NCBI RefSeq assembly: GCF_000373625.1
Contig: NZ_KB891987.1
Coordinates: forward strand, 1,189,655-1,253,654
DNA: 64,000 nucleotides
Direction of reading: 5' to 3'
Source: Streptomyces sp. LaPpAH-108
GTDB taxonomy: Bacteria; Actinomycetota; Actinomycetes; Streptomycetales; Streptomycetaceae
Part shown: positions 8,858 to 17,982 of the stretch, in pieces
Layout: each line of letters starts with the position of its first letter
Numbering within the stretch: the first letter of the stretch is position 1
The notes under the pieces: model-generated
Told to the model about the DNA's origin: nothing
Databases searched by the model: none
Seen by the model: the letters and a program-made list of their open reading frames with translations, nothing else
Program-made: the position numbers and the translations under genes

Positions 8858-9439
8858 GTGCCAAGGATTCGAGCGGCCTCCGTGGCCGAGCACCGGTCGA
8901 TGCAGCGAGCCGCCCTGCTGGACGCGGCCCGGACGCTGCTGTCCGAGGGCGGGACGGAGGCGCTGACCTTCCCCGCCCTGGCCGAGCGCACGGGACTCGC
9001 GCGCTCGTCGGTGTACGAGTACTTCCGGTCGCGGGCCGCCGTGGTCGAGGAGCTGTGCGAGGTCGACTTCCCCGTCTGGGCGGCCGAGGTCGAGGCCGCG
9101 ATGGCCGAGGAGCCGTCCGCCGAGGGCAAGGTCGAGGCGTATGTCCGCCGCCAGCTCGCACTGGTCGGGGACCGGCGGCACAGAGCCGTGGTGGCGATCT
9201 CCGCGAGCGAACTGGACGCCGGGGCCCGGGAGAAGATCCGCGCCGCGCACGGCGGCCTCGTCGCGATGATCGTCGAAGCGCTCGGAGACCTGGGTCACGC
9301 CCAGCCCCGCCTCGCCGCGATGCTGCTCCAGGGCGTCGTGGACGCGGCCGTACGCCGGATCGAACTGGGCGCGGCCGAAGACCCGGGGGCGATCACCGAG
9401 GCGGCCGTCGCCATGGCCCTGCGCGGCGTCCGGGGCTGA
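8858..9439 (+). CDS. TetR family transcriptional regulator
   Basis: 193-aa one-domain-plus-ligand-pocket repressor. The N-terminal HTH (TFPALAERTGLARSSVYEYFRSR) fits TetR; the rest is a helical ligand/dimer domain without recognisable specificity. GTG 8858 lies 40 bp after whiG in the same direction, so cotranscription is possible. Its 3' end nearly touches the convergent M23 gene (18-bp gap). Confidence 0.88.
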   Translation: MPRIRAASVAEHRSMQRAALLDAARTLLSEGGTEALTFPALAERTGLARSSVYEYFRSRAAVVEELCEVDFPVWAAEVEAAMAEEPSAEGKVEAYVRRQLALVGDRRHRAVVAISASELDAGAREKIRAAHGGLVAMIVEALGDLGHAQPRLAAMLLQGVVDAAVRRIELGAAEDPGAITEAAVAMALRGVRG

Positions 9440-9457
9440 GGCCGCGCAGCGGTTCGC

Positions 9458-10039
9458 TCAGCCGGACGGCACCGGAACCCCCAGCACCGGCAGCAGCCGG
9501 GACGGACCCCGGGCCAGCAGCCACGGCGGCAGCAGGTCCAGCGGATTCAGATAGGTCTCCCCGTCCAGCAGGCCCCAGTGCACGCATGTCCCGGGGCAGT
9601 GCGACCCGGTGTCCTCCACCGTCCCCACCACCTCCCCGGCCCGGACCTCCGCGCCCTGCTCCACCTCCGCGCGCACCGGCTCGTACGTCGTCCGCAGGGA
9701 CGTGCCCGCCAGCCGTACCGCCAGCACGCCCCGTCCGGCCACCCGCCCCGCGTAGGACACCCGGCCCGCCGCCACCGCCCGCACCGGGGCGCCCGGCGGC
9801 GCCGCCAAGTCCACGCCCCGGTGCCCGGCGGCGTACACCGAGGCGGGCGGCTCCCAGCCCCGCAGCACGGCCGGACGCGTCCCCACCGGCCAGGTGCGGG
9901 CCAGCGCGGGCACCCGCTCACCGGGCGGTCCCTCCGCGGGAGGCGGGTCGTCCGCCCACGCCAGGGGCGTGAGCAGCGCGAAGGCCAACAGCAGGGGCGG
10001 GAGTGCCCAGTTCGTCACGTATCGCACCAGAGATCGCAT
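9458..10039 (-). CDS. Secreted M23 family metallopeptidase
   Basis: 193-aa exported peptidoglycan endopeptidase-like protein. Signal peptide at residues 1-30 ([19 protein letters not shown]). The M23 zinc motif HRGVDLA (HxxxD) is present; the second motif reads TCVHWG, so the first His of the usual HxH is Cys, a variant I believe is common in this actinobacterial subgroup. It lies between whiG/tetR and rpsB, on the opposite strand, and its upstream region is shared with the rpsB leader. Confidence 0.88.
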   Translation of the reverse strand: MRSLVRYVTNWALPPLLLAFALLTPLAWADDPPPAEGPPGERVPALARTWPVGTRPAVLRGWEPPASVYAAGHRGVDLAAPPGAPVRAVAAGRVSYAGRVAGRGVLAVRLAGTSLRTTYEPVRAEVEQGAEVRAGEVVGTVEDTGSHCPGTCVHWGLLDGETYLNPLDLLPPWLLARGPSRLLPVLGVPVPSG

Positions 10040-10309
10040 GCGAGAACCCTGCCGCTCACCGGCCGATCATGGCGCGAACTGTGGACGGCCGCCCGGTTGT
10101 GGACAGGGGCGTCACCCGGTGCCCTGCCCGTCCCGTACACTTCTTACGGCGATCCGGGTCACCGGGTCGACTTCGCACGCCCCGGTACGAGGCCGGTCAT
10201 CCGACTCGTATCAGCGCCCCTCGGTCCTTCGCGGCTGGGCGCACGCGGGCGTCAGGCGCGACCGCCGTCCGGCGGACGCGGCACAACCGAGAAACTCAAG
10301 GAGATGGCC

Positions 10310-11191
10310 ATGGCCGTCGTCACGATGCGGGAGCTGCTGGAGAGCGGCGTCCACTTCGGTCACCAGACCCGTCGCTGGAACCCGAAGATGAAGCGCTTCA
10401 TCTTCACCGAGCGCAACGGCATCTACATCATCGACCTGCTCCAGTCGCTGTCGTACATCGACCGCGCCTACGAGTTCGTAAAGGAGACCGTCGCCCACGG
10501 CGGCACGGTCATGTTCGTCGGCACGAAGAAGCAGGCGCAGGAGGCCATCGCCGAGCAGGCCACCCGCGTCGGCATGCCCTACGTCAACCAGCGCTGGCTG
10601 GGCGGCATGCTCACCAACTTCTCGACCGTCTACAAGCGTCTGCAGCGCCTCAAGGAGCTTGAGCAGATCGACTTCGAGGACGTCGCCGCCTCCGGTCTGA
10701 CCAAGAAGGAGCTGCTGGTCCTCTCCCGCGAGAAGGCCAAGCTCGAGAAGACCCTCGGTGGTATCCGCGAGATGTCCAAGGTGCCCAGCGCCGTCTGGAT
10801 CGTGGACACCAAGAAGGAGCACATCGCGGTCGGCGAGGCCCGGAAGCTCAACATCCCGGTCGTCGCCATCCTCGACACCAACTGCGACCCCGACGAGGTC
10901 GACTACAAGATCCCGGGCAACGACGACGCGATCCGCTCCGTCACCCTGCTCACCCGCGTGATCGCCGACGCCGTCGCCGAGGGCCTCATCTCCCGCTCGC
11001 GCGTCGCCACCGGTGACAAGGGCGAGAAGGCCGCGGCCGAGCCGCTGGCCGAGTGGGAGCGCGACCTGCTCGAGGGCGAGAAGAAGGACGAGGCCGTCGA
11101 GGCCGCCGCCGAGACCCCCGCCCCCGACGCCAAGGTCTCCGAGGCCGTCGAGGAGGCCGCCGCCGAGGTGGCCGAGGGCGAGCAGGCCTGA
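10310..11191 (+). CDS. rpsB: 30S ribosomal protein S2
   Basis: Ribosomal protein S2, 293 aa, with an extended acidic Ala/Glu-rich C-terminal tail typical of streptomycetes. Core signatures: [33 protein letters not shown] and [12 protein letters not shown]. Two ATGs occur, at 10304 and 10310; AAGGAG at 10298-10303 directly abuts the first and is six bases from the second, so 10310 is the better start. About 270 bp of untranslated leader separate it from the divergent M23 gene. tsf follows, as in most bacteria. Confidence 0.96.
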   Translation: MAVVTMRELLESGVHFGHQTRRWNPKMKRFIFTERNGIYIIDLLQSLSYIDRAYEFVKETVAHGGTVMFVGTKKQAQEAIAEQATRVGMPYVNQRWLGGMLTNFSTVYKRLQRLKELEQIDFEDVAASGLTKKELLVLSREKAKLEKTLGGIREMSKVPSAVWIVDTKKEHIAVGEARKLNIPVVAILDTNCDPDEVDYKIPGNDDAIRSVTLLTRVIADAVAEGLISRSRVATGDKGEKAAAEPLAEWERDLLEGEKKDEAVEAAAETPAPDAKVSEAVEEAAAEVAEGEQA

Positions 11192-11207
11192 CACCCACGG
11201 CGCTGAC

Positions 11208-11291
11208 GGTGGGGGCGGTCTGAACCCCGCCCCCACCGCTCACCCGTAGGACCGACACGACGCCCGCGATCCGGCCACGCCGATCGCGGGC
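11208..11291 (+). terminator. Two hairpins in the rpsB-tsf spacer
   Basis: First hairpin: GGTGGGGGCGG at 11208-11218 pairs perfectly with 11227-11237. Second: GCCCGCGATC at 11262-11271 pairs perfectly with 11282-11291. The first starts 17 bp after the rpsB stop. Together they look like a partial terminator or mRNA-stability element that could set the S2 to EF-Ts ratio. Confidence 0.7.
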
Positions 11292-11340
11292 CCGTGCGGA
11301 TCTCCGATCTTTCAAGACCTCCAGAAAGACTCACAGACTC

Positions 11341-12177
11341 ATGGCGAACTACACCGCCGCCGACGTCAAGAAGCTCCGTGAGCTCACCGGCGCCGGCATG
11401 ATGGACTGCAAGAAGGCTCTGGACGAGGCCGAGGGCAACGTCGAGAAGGCCGTCGAGGCGCTGCGCATCAAGGGCCAGAAGGGCGTCGCCAAGCGCGAGG
11501 GCCGCTCCGCCGAGAACGGCGCCGTGGTCTCCATCATCGCCGACGACAACTCCTCCGGCGTCATCGTCGAGCTGAAGTGCGAGACGGACTTCGTCGCCAA
11601 GGGTGACAAGTTCCAGGCCGTGGCCAACACCATCGCCGAGCACATCGCCAAGACGAACCCGGCCGACCTGGAGGCGCTGCTCGCCTCCGAGATCGAGCCC
11701 GGCAAGACCGTCCAGGCGTTCGTGGACGAGGCCAACGCCAACCTCGGCGAGAAGATCGTCCTGGACCGCTTCGCGCAGTTCTCCGACGGCTTCGTGACCG
11801 CGTACATGCACCGCACGATGCCCGACCTGCCCCCGCAGATCGGTGTCCTCGTCGAGCTGGACAAGCCGAACGCCGACGTCGCCAAGGGCATCGCCCAGCA
11901 CATCGCCGCGTTCGCGCCGAAGTACCTCTCCAAGGACGACGTCCCGGCCGAGGTCGTCGAGACCGAGCGTCGCGTCGCCGAGGAGACCACCCGCGCCGAG
12001 GGCAAGCCCGAGGCCGCGATCTCCAAGATCGTCGAGGGTCGTCTGAACGGCTTCTTCAAGGACGCCACGCTGCTCGGCCAGCCGTACGCCCTGGACAACA
12101 AGAAGTCCGTCCAGAAGGTCCTGGACGAGGCCGGTGTCACCCTGAAGCGCTTCTCGCGCATCAAGGTCGGCATCTGA
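11341..12177 (+). CDS. tsf: Translation elongation factor Ts
   Basis: Guanine-nucleotide exchange factor for EF-Tu, 278 aa. N-terminal UBA-like domain (VKKLRELTGAGMMDCKKALDE) and the exchange core with CETDFVAKGDKF. Second core subdomain and the C-terminal module (VLDEAGVTLKRFSRIKVG) are intact. Second gene of the rpsB-tsf pair; no strong SD is seen before the ATG. Confidence 0.96.
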   Translation: MANYTAADVKKLRELTGAGMMDCKKALDEAEGNVEKAVEALRIKGQKGVAKREGRSAENGAVVSIIADDNSSGVIVELKCETDFVAKGDKFQAVANTIAEHIAKTNPADLEALLASEIEPGKTVQAFVDEANANLGEKIVLDRFAQFSDGFVTAYMHRTMPDLPPQIGVLVELDKPNADVAKGIAQHIAAFAPKYLSKDDVPAEVVETERRVAEETTRAEGKPEAAISKIVEGRLNGFFKDATLLGQPYALDNKKSVQKVLDEAGVTLKRFSRIKVGI

Positions 12178-12279
12178 GTCCGTACCGCGCTCGACGCGAG
12201 ACCCGGATAGGGTCGACAGCAGTCGTCCGCGCACACCGCCAGCCGGGCGTGTGACGGACGGCAGCAGATCTGACGAGGA

Positions 12280-12327
12280 GGCCATTGCCGCGCAAGGGAG
12301 CGAGAAGCGACCCCACCGGCAATGGCC
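12280..12327 (+). terminator. Attenuator-like hairpin before pyrH
   Basis: GGCCATTGCCG at 12280-12290 pairs perfectly with 12317-12327, followed by TTCTTCGT. It lies 102 bp after tsf and 39 bp before pyrH, so it acts either as the tsf terminator or as an attenuator in the pyrH leader. A TAGGGT hexamer at 12208-12213 could be a pyrH -10 element, but I see no good -35. Confidence 0.7.
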
Positions 12328-12365
12328 TTCTTCGTATGTGCACCACGTGAAAGACGGGATTCCCC

Positions 12366-13124
12366 ATGACCACCAAGGCCCAGAAGAGCGACGACGGCAA
12401 AGTAAGCGGCCGGTTTCTGCTGAAGCTGTCCGGAGAGGCCTTCTCCGGAGGTGGGGGCCTCGGCGTGGACCCGGACGTGGTGCACAAGATCGCCCGTGAG
12501 ATCGCCTCCGTCGTGCGCGACGGCGCCGAGATCGCGGTCGTCATCGGCGGCGGCAACTTCTTCCGCGGCGCCGAGCTGCAGCAGCGCGGCATGGACCGCG
12601 CCCGCTCCGACTACATGGGCATGCTCGGCACCGTCATGAACTGCCTCGCCCTCCAGGACTTCCTGGAGAAGGAGGGCATCGACAGCCGCGTGCAGACCGC
12701 CATCACCATGGGCCAGGTCGCCGAGCCGTACATCCCGCTGCGCGCCGTGCGCCACCTGGAGAAGGGCCGCGTGGTCATCTTCGGCGCCGGTATGGGCATG
12801 CCGTACTTCTCCACCGACACCACCGCCGCCCAGCGCGCCCTGGAGATCGACGCCGAGGCGCTTCTCATGGGCAAGAACGGCGTGGACGGGGTCTACGACT
12901 CCGACCCCAAGACCAACCCGGACGCCGTCAAGTTCGACGCGCTCGGCTACGGCGAGGTCATCACCCGCGACCTCAAGGTCGCCGACGCCACCGCCATCAC
13001 CCTGTGCCGGGACAACCGCCTTCCCATCCTCGTGTTCGAGCTGCTTGCCGAGGGCAATATCGCGCGGGCCGTCAAGGGTGAGAAGATCGGCACGCTCGTG
13101 GGTGACCAGGGCAGCCGGGACTGA
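12366..13124 (+). CDS. pyrH: UMP kinase
   Basis: Hexameric bacterial UMP kinase (amino-acid-kinase fold) converting UMP to UDP with ATP, 252 aa. Motifs: [10 protein letters not shown] near the N-terminus, [11 protein letters not shown], the [14 protein letters not shown] loop (here [11 protein letters not shown]) and the C-terminal nucleotide-binding segment ([18 protein letters not shown]). It precedes frr, the usual order. Confidence 0.96.
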   Translation: MTTKAQKSDDGKVSGRFLLKLSGEAFSGGGGLGVDPDVVHKIAREIASVVRDGAEIAVVIGGGNFFRGAELQQRGMDRARSDYMGMLGTVMNCLALQDFLEKEGIDSRVQTAITMGQVAEPYIPLRAVRHLEKGRVVIFGAGMGMPYFSTDTTAAQRALEIDAEALLMGKNGVDGVYDSDPKTNPDAVKFDALGYGEVITRDLKVADATAITLCRDNRLPILVFELLAEGNIARAVKGEKIGTLVGDQGSRD

Positions 13125-13303
13125 CCGGCACGCCCCGCCCAGCGGTGCGACTTGTCCGGGTGCCGGACCGGACGCACCCTGGCCGGGGGATGGACAATGT
13201 CCTGCCGGTGGGGAACCGTGCAGGAAGCAGACGCGACGCAGCCGGCCGCCGCCCGATCGGGGAACCGCAGCCGGGCCTTACTCAAGACACGCAGGAGCAA
13301 GTG

Positions 13304-13861
13304 GTGATCGAAGAGACCCTCCTCGAAGCCGAGGAGAAGATGGAGAAGGCCGTCGTGGTCGCCAAGGAGGACTTCGCCGCGATCCGCACCGGGCGTGCGC
13401 ACCCGGCGATGTTCAACAAGATCGTGGCCGACTACTACGGGGCCCCGACGCCGATCAACCAGCTGGCCTCGTTCTCCGTGCCGGAGCCGCGCATGGCCGT
13501 CGTGACCCCGTTCGACAAGAGCGCGCTGCGCAACATCGAGCAGGCCATCCGCGACTCGGACCTGGGCGTCAACCCCAGCAACGACGGCAACATCATCCGT
13601 GTGGTGTTCCCCGAGCTGACCGAGGAGCGTCGCCGCGACTACATCAAGGTCGCCAAGCACAAGGCCGAGGACGCCAAGGTCTCGATCCGCTCCGTGCGCC
13701 GCAAGGCCAAGGACGCCATCGACAAGCTGATCAAGGACGGCGAGGTCGGCGAGGACGAGGGCCGCCGCGCCGAGAAGGAACTCGACGACCTGACCGCGAA
13801 GTACGTCGCGCAGGTGGACGAGCTTCTCAAGCACAAGGAAGCGGAGCTGCTCGAAGTCTGA
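13304..13861 (+). CDS. frr: Ribosome recycling factor
   Basis: 185-aa RRF that splits post-termination ribosomes with EF-G. Signatures: [14 protein letters not shown], the [18 protein letters not shown] hinge region and the long C-terminal helix ([18 protein letters not shown]). Two tandem GTG codons occur at 13301 and 13304; AGGAG at 13293-13297 is 3 and 6 bases away, favouring 13304, which also gives the family length. Its stop overlaps the cdsA start (TGATG). Confidence 0.95.
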   Translation: MIEETLLEAEEKMEKAVVVAKEDFAAIRTGRAHPAMFNKIVADYYGAPTPINQLASFSVPEPRMAVVTPFDKSALRNIEQAIRDSDLGVNPSNDGNIIRVVFPELTEERRRDYIKVAKHKAEDAKVSIRSVRRKAKDAIDKLIKDGEVGEDEGRRAEKELDDLTAKYVAQVDELLKHKEAELLEV

Positions 13862-14883
13862 TGAGCGACTCTTCCTGGGGGGCGCCGCCGCAGGCGGGGC
13901 AGGCCGGCTACTGGGGGCCCACCGACGGTGGGCCCGTCCAGGGGGCTGCCCCGGCGGGTCCGGCGTACGACGGGGCCTTCGCCCCGCAGCACGGCAGCCC
14001 GTATCCGAGCCTTTCGCAGAATCCGGAGCCCATGCCCGACTCCCCGCAGCCGGCGCCCGCGCCGCAGAAGAAGAGCGCGGGCCGTGACCTGAGCGCTGCC
14101 ATAGGGGTCGGCGTCGGGCTCGGCGCGGTGATCATCGCGTCCCTGTTCGTCGTCAAGGCCGTGTTCGTCGGCGTGGTCGCGGTCGCGGTGGTCGTCGGGC
14201 TCTGGGAGCTGACCAGCAGGCTGCGGGAGCGCAAGGAGATCAACGCGCCGCTCGTGCCGCTCGCGGTGGGCGGCGCGGCCATGGTGGTCGCCGGGTACGC
14301 GCGCGGTGCCGAGGGCGCCTGGGTCGCCATGGCGCTCACCGCGCTCGCGGTCCTGGTCTGGCGCATGACGCAGCCGCCGGAGAACTACCTCAAGGACGTC
14401 ACGGCCGGTGTCTTCGCCGCGTTCTACGTGCCGTTCCTGGCCACGTTCGTCGCGCTGCTGCTCACCGCGCAGGACGGGGCCTGGCGGGTCCTGACCTTCC
14501 TGATCCTGACGGTGGTCAGCGACACCGGCGCCTACGCGGTCGGCTGGCGCTTCGGCAAGAAGAAGCTCGCCCCGCGCATCAGCCCCGGCAAGACCCGCGA
14601 GGGCCTGGTCGGCGCGGTGCTGTTCGCCATGGTCGCGGGCGCGCTGTGCATGCAGTTCCTGATCGACGACGGCGCCTGGTGGCAGGGCCTGGTGCTCGGC
14701 CTCGCGGTCGCCGTGAGCGCCACGCTGGGCGACCTCGGCGAGTCCATGATCAAGCGGGACCTCGGCATCAAGGACATGGGCACCCTGCTCCCCGGCCACG
14801 GGGGCATCATGGACCGCCTGGACTCCCTCCTGCCGACGGCTCCGGTGGTGTGGCTGCTGATGGTGGCGTTCGTGGGGTCTTGA
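13861..14883 (+). CDS. cdsA: Phosphatidate cytidylyltransferase
   Basis: Makes CDP-diacylglycerol from phosphatidate and CTP, the branch point of phospholipid synthesis. A Pro/Gly-rich cytoplasmic N-terminus of about 70 residues precedes a polytopic membrane domain. The family signature is at the C-terminal end (SMIKRDLGIKDMGTLLPGHG, then GIMDRLDS). Starts on the A of the frr stop, so frr-cdsA are coupled. A strong hairpin follows. Confidence 0.93.
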   Translation: MSDSSWGAPPQAGQAGYWGPTDGGPVQGAAPAGPAYDGAFAPQHGSPYPSLSQNPEPMPDSPQPAPAPQKKSAGRDLSAAIGVGVGLGAVIIASLFVVKAVFVGVVAVAVVVGLWELTSRLRERKEINAPLVPLAVGGAAMVVAGYARGAEGAWVAMALTALAVLVWRMTQPPENYLKDVTAGVFAAFYVPFLATFVALLLTAQDGAWRVLTFLILTVVSDTGAYAVGWRFGKKKLAPRISPGKTREGLVGAVLFAMVAGALCMQFLIDDGAWWQGLVLGLAVAVSATLGDLGESMIKRDLGIKDMGTLLPGHGGIMDRLDSLLPTAPVVWLLMVAFVGS

Positions 14884-14900
14884 ACCCTGACCTACGGTCT

Positions 14901-14936
14901 TCGGGGCCCGCTCTGCTTTGGCAGGGTGGGCCCCGA
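14901..14936 (+). terminator. Terminator after cdsA
   Basis: TCGGGGCCC at 14901-14909 pairs perfectly with 14928-14936, with an inner CTGC/GCAG extension around a TTTG loop. It lies 18 bp after the cdsA stop and ends the conserved frr-cdsA unit at the left edge of the accessory patch. Confidence 0.82.
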
Positions 14937-15002
14937 GGGCGTTGTAGGGCTGGAGTTCTGTTCGAATCACCGGTAACAGGCACTCCACGGTTGGCGGATG
15001 GT

Positions 15003-15839
15003 TCAGCTCAGGGCCTTACCGACTTCGTCGATCGTGGGCCTGTCCTCGGGTGCGGGGCTGAGCATGGCGTCGATCAGCTCACCCAGTTCGCCACCCACCT
15101 TCACAGGCCGCCGCTTGCCGCTTGCCACGGCCCTTCTCTGCTCAGGACGTGGTGCGTCGTCCGGGTATTCGACGGCCCGCCAGCCCGTGGCGGAGATGAG
15201 CAGGGAGGCGCCCAGGGCGTAGATGTCGGCTTCCCGGGTGGGCTCGGCCTCTCCGGTGGCGAGCACGCTGCGCGCGATCTCCGGCGCCTCGTAGTGGACG
15301 AGGCAGCCGCGGAACGGGAAGTCGTACCCCTCGGGGATGCGTCCGCCGTGCGCGAGGGCCAGGTCGATGAGGTGCGTCCGTTCCGGGCCGATGATGAAGT
15401 GCGCGGGCTGGACATCACCGTGGGCCCAGCCCTTGGCGTGCAGTTCGGCTAGCGCTTCCACGCAGCCCAGGGTCACGCTGATGTGCGGCTCGATGCGCGA
15501 GTTCGGCGTGCGGCAGGGCTCCCACAACTGGTAAAGATCCGGTCCCTCGTGCCACGGCTGGAAGTTCCACGTGCCGCCCTCCCACTCGCCGTACGCGACG
15601 TCATGGAACCCGAGGCGGTACAGCACGGAGCCTTCCCGTGCGGGGGCGAGCGCCGTCCACGGCTGGGAGGGCCAGTCAGCCGTTGCCTCGATGGGGTAGC
15701 CGACCTTCACGGCGTAGTGACCGCGACGGCTCCTGACCTCCCAGACCATGGAACCCCGGCGGTTGAGGACCAGGCGCTGAGCGGTGGGCATGAGCGCATC
15801 GAGCACGACGATCGGCAGTTCAGGAGGTGTTCCGGGCAA
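15003..15839 (-). CDS. Protein-kinase-like protein (Ser/Thr kinase fold)
   Basis: 278-aa soluble protein with an eukaryotic-type kinase fold. Visible: the ATP-site Lys (HYAVKVG), a catalytic loop HGDVQPAHF where Asp is kept but the usual Asn is His, a metal-binding Asp in LIDLALAHGG (DLA instead of DFG), and an APE-like HYEAPEIA followed by READIYALGASL. No TM helix or sensor domain. The catalytic-loop change makes activity uncertain. First gene of the accessory patch between cdsA and rlmN. Confidence 0.8.
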   Translation of the reverse strand: MPGTPPELPIVVLDALMPTAQRLVLNRRGSMVWEVRSRRGHYAVKVGYPIEATADWPSQPWTALAPAREGSVLYRLGFHDVAYGEWEGGTWNFQPWHEGPDLYQLWEPCRTPNSRIEPHISVTLGCVEALAELHAKGWAHGDVQPAHFIIGPERTHLIDLALAHGGRIPEGYDFPFRGCLVHYEAPEIARSVLATGEAEPTREADIYALGASLLISATGWRAVEYPDDAPRPEQRRAVASGKRRPVKVGGELGELIDAMLSPAPEDRPTIDEVGKALS

Positions 15840-15910
15840 ACGTCTGTTCTCCTTCCGGACGGCGTGGCCGACACTGCATCGAGGTAGGCCACGCCGCTGG
15901 GCTCTTGTCG

Positions 15911-16354
15911 CTACGCCTGACCGTACGGACGGCCGCAGTCAGAGTCGCACTGTGCAAGGTTCGTGCCGTCCACCGTCCACAGGTCGTCGAAGACCATGAA
16001 CCCGGCCGCCTTCATCGCGTGTGCGGAGGCGGCGACCCTCTCCGGGTCACGTTCCCCTCCACCCGGCTTCGGGTTGTGGTGGAGGAAGCGGCCCGCGAAC
16101 CGCTCGCACAGCTCGGCGTACTCCTTCGTGTGCAGGATGAGCGTGTGCAGGCCGAGGTCCACGTCGTCCGAGGGGGTCATGGGCACGGTGGCGGTCGCTG
16201 CGGTGACCACGAAGGCCACCGCCTGGTCCGCGATCCGCTCGGCGCGCTCGTGCGGCTGTCCGTTGTGAGCCACCACGAAGTGGGTGAGGCTGTCGAACAG
16301 TTCCTCGCCGACCACCGCGCGGCCGGTCCTCTGGTCGTTGGCCGTTGCCGTCAT
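15911..16354 (-). CDS. Small conserved protein with His-rich motifs (GRDP-like)
   Basis: 147-aa protein. The stretch DVDLGLHTLILHTKEYAE followed by CERFAGRFLHHNPKP resembles the repeated His/aromatic motif of GRDP-like (glycine-rich domain protein-like) families; this is from memory and not certain. The C-terminus has CDSDCGRP, a possible metal site with the His residues. In streptomycetes it commonly sits beside small XRE-regulator loci, as here. Function unknown. Confidence 0.7.
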   Translation of the reverse strand: MTATANDQRTGRAVVGEELFDSLTHFVVAHNGQPHERAERIADQAVAFVVTAATATVPMTPSDDVDLGLHTLILHTKEYAELCERFAGRFLHHNPKPGGGERDPERVAASAHAMKAAGFMVFDDLWTVDGTNLAQCDSDCGRPYGQA

Positions 16355-16415
16355 GCGAATCTCCTTGATTGTCGCTGTGCTCCGGCACTTGCGTCGTACC
16401 GGCCGATGGCGCGCG

Positions 16416-16646
16416 TCACAGGCCGTTCCGGCTGTTGCCGTTCTTGATGGCCAGGCGGGCGCTCAGTTCTTCCCGCGCGGTCGGGGCCACCACGTTGTCC
16501 GGCATGGCATCCCACTCGACGCCGCCGCCGAGCGGCCTTATCTGCACCCGAGCGCCGACGTCACCCATGACGACGCCGATACGCCCACGGGCAGTGTCCT
16601 TCGCCAGTTCACCGATACCTGGTCCGGTCTGCTGGTTGCTCGCCAT
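16416..16646 (-). CDS. Small conserved actinobacterial protein
   Basis: 76 aa if started at the ATG at 16646 (MASNQQTGPGIGELAKDTAR); in-frame ATGs at 16700, 16670 and 16658 are alternatives and no SD decides between them. The core RIGVVMGDVGARVQIRPLGG followed by GVEWDA matches a small family often found next to XRE/DUF5919 genes in Streptomyces. No TM or signal. Divergent from the XRE regulator, with a palindrome between them. Confidence 0.65.
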   Translation of the reverse strand: MASNQQTGPGIGELAKDTARGRIGVVMGDVGARVQIRPLGGGVEWDAMPDNVVAPTAREELSARLAIKNGNSRNGL

Positions 16647-16702
16647 GCGGACGAGCATCCTGCCATCCATCAGGACGTCGGAACCTCCGACAAACCCCAC
16701 TT

Positions 16703-16732
16703 CGGGACGTCCCGTGTCGGGTAGAACGTCCC
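16703..16732. promoter_or_regulatory. Palindrome in the divergent promoter of the XRE/DUF5919 regulator
   Basis: CGGGACGTCCCG (16703-16714) is a perfect 12-bp palindrome, followed by a half-site ACGTCCC at 16726-16732. It lies 34-63 bp upstream of the regulator start and directly upstream of the divergent small gene, the position expected for autoregulatory operators. Confidence 0.5.
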
Positions 16733-16765
16733 TAGTGCCGTCCCCGGGTATTGGGAGAGATTGGG

Positions 16766-17509
16766 ATGTCGAACGAGAGGTTACGTGCCGTCATGGCGGC
16801 CGGCGGCTGGACGTACACCGCCCTCGCGGACCGGGTCGAAGTCGATCCCAAGTCCGTCGAGCGATGGGTCAATCTGGGGCGTACGCCGCGCCGTGCCACG
16901 GCCATGCTGGCAGCGGAAACGCTAGGAGAAGACGTGCACGCTCTATGGCCAGCGCTCCGACAGGCACGCCCCGCCCGCGCCGTCAGTCCCGAACTTGTGG
17001 CTCTCTACGACCAGCGGGCGGACGTCCCCGTGTCCGCCTTGGTGGACATGCTCACCCAGGCCCGCGAGCACATCGACGTGTTGGTGTACGCGGCCGTCTT
17101 CCTGCACGAGGCGTACCCACGGCTCAACGATCTGTTGCGAGAGCGAGCTGCCGATGGGTGTGCGGTCCGTATCGCGATCGGCGACCCGGACAGCACGAAC
17201 GTCCAACAGCGCGGCAGCGAAGAGAGGTTCGGCCATGGGATCGAGTCCCGTTGCCGACTCGCCCTCATGCACTATCGCCCTCTCGCCGCGGTACCTGGCA
17301 TCGAGGTGCGGACCCATGCCACTACGCTCTACAACTCGATCTACCGTGCGGATGACCAGGCGATGGTCAACGCTCATGTCTGGGGCGTGAACGCCTACGG
17401 TGCTCCCGTGTGGCATCTTCGGCGCAGCGGCAGGGGCGGCCTGTTCGACACCTACGCCGACAGCTTCGAAGCGGTGTGGGAGACCGCGACGGCGGTACGA
17501 GAAGGGTGA
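16766..17509 (+). CDS. XRE-type HTH protein with DUF5919/PLD-like domain, TTA codon
   Basis: 247 aa. N-terminal HTH (WTYTALADRVEVDPKSVERWVN) followed by a C-terminal domain (about residues 80-245) of DUF5919 type, resembling phospholipase-D-like sensor domains (HIDVLVYAAVFLHEAYPRL, AVRIAIGDPDS, HVWGVNAYGAPVWHLRR). ATG 16766 has GGGAGAG at 16753-16759. Codon 6 is TTA (16781-16783), the rare Leu codon read by the bldA tRNA, so translation may be development-dependent. The NUDIX gene starts 2 bp after its stop. Confidence 0.85.
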   Translation: MSNERLRAVMAAGGWTYTALADRVEVDPKSVERWVNLGRTPRRATAMLAAETLGEDVHALWPALRQARPARAVSPELVALYDQRADVPVSALVDMLTQAREHIDVLVYAAVFLHEAYPRLNDLLRERAADGCAVRIAIGDPDSTNVQQRGSEERFGHGIESRCRLALMHYRPLAAVPGIEVRTHATTLYNSIYRADDQAMVNAHVWGVNAYGAPVWHLRRSGRGGLFDTYADSFEAVWETATAVREG

Positions 17510-17511
17510 CC

Positions 17512-17982
17512 ATGGCACGGACCGAGTACTACGACGACCCGGCGGCTCCGGAGCCGAACAGCTTGGTGGTCGCCGCGTCCGCCGTCGTGACGGACGACGA
17601 AGGGCGGGTGCTTCTGCAGCGCCGTCGCGATAACGATCTCTGGGCGCTACCTGGCGGCGGCATGGAGATGACCGACTCGCTCCCGGGCACAGCCGTCCGC
17701 GAGGTGAAAGAAGAAACCGGTCTGGACGTAGAGATCACCGGGCTCGTGGGCACATACACCGACCCTCGCCACGTCATCGCCTACTCGGACGGTGAGGTGC
17801 GCCGACAGTTCAACGTCTGCTTCACCGCCCACGTGATTGGGGGTCGACTCGCCATCTCTGACGAGTCCACGGAGCTGCGGTTCGTTCCTCCGCAGGAGAT
17901 CGATCTGCTGCCGATGCACCACACGCAGCGGCTCCGGATCCGTCATTTCCTGGAAGACCGCGAGCGGCCTTACCTCGGCTGA
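17512..17982 (+). CDS. NUDIX hydrolase
   Basis: 156-aa NUDIX protein. The box runs from GGGMEMTDSLPGTAVREVKE through ETGLD; the first box Glu is Asp, while the metal-binding REVKEE core is intact. ATG 17512 has GAAGGG upstream and a 2-bp gap from the XRE gene, so the two are cotranscribed. Regulator-NUDIX pairs of this kind recur in Streptomyces; the substrate is unknown. Confidence 0.85.
   Translation: MARTEYYDDPAAPEPNSLVVAASAVVTDDEGRVLLQRRRDNDLWALPGGGMEMTDSLPGTAVREVKEETGLDVEITGLVGTYTDPRHVIAYSDGEVRRQFNVCFTAHVIGGRLAISDESTELRFVPPQEIDLLPMHHTQRLRIRHFLEDRERPYLG

Noticed and set aside
14951..14993. GTTCGAATC-like T-loop and CACTCCA end, as if the 3' end of a tRNA (possible att site) downstream of cdsA.
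   Set aside because: The bases flanking the loop do not form a T stem, no acceptor or anticodon arm is found upstream, and no matching copy was seen at the other end of the accessory patch.
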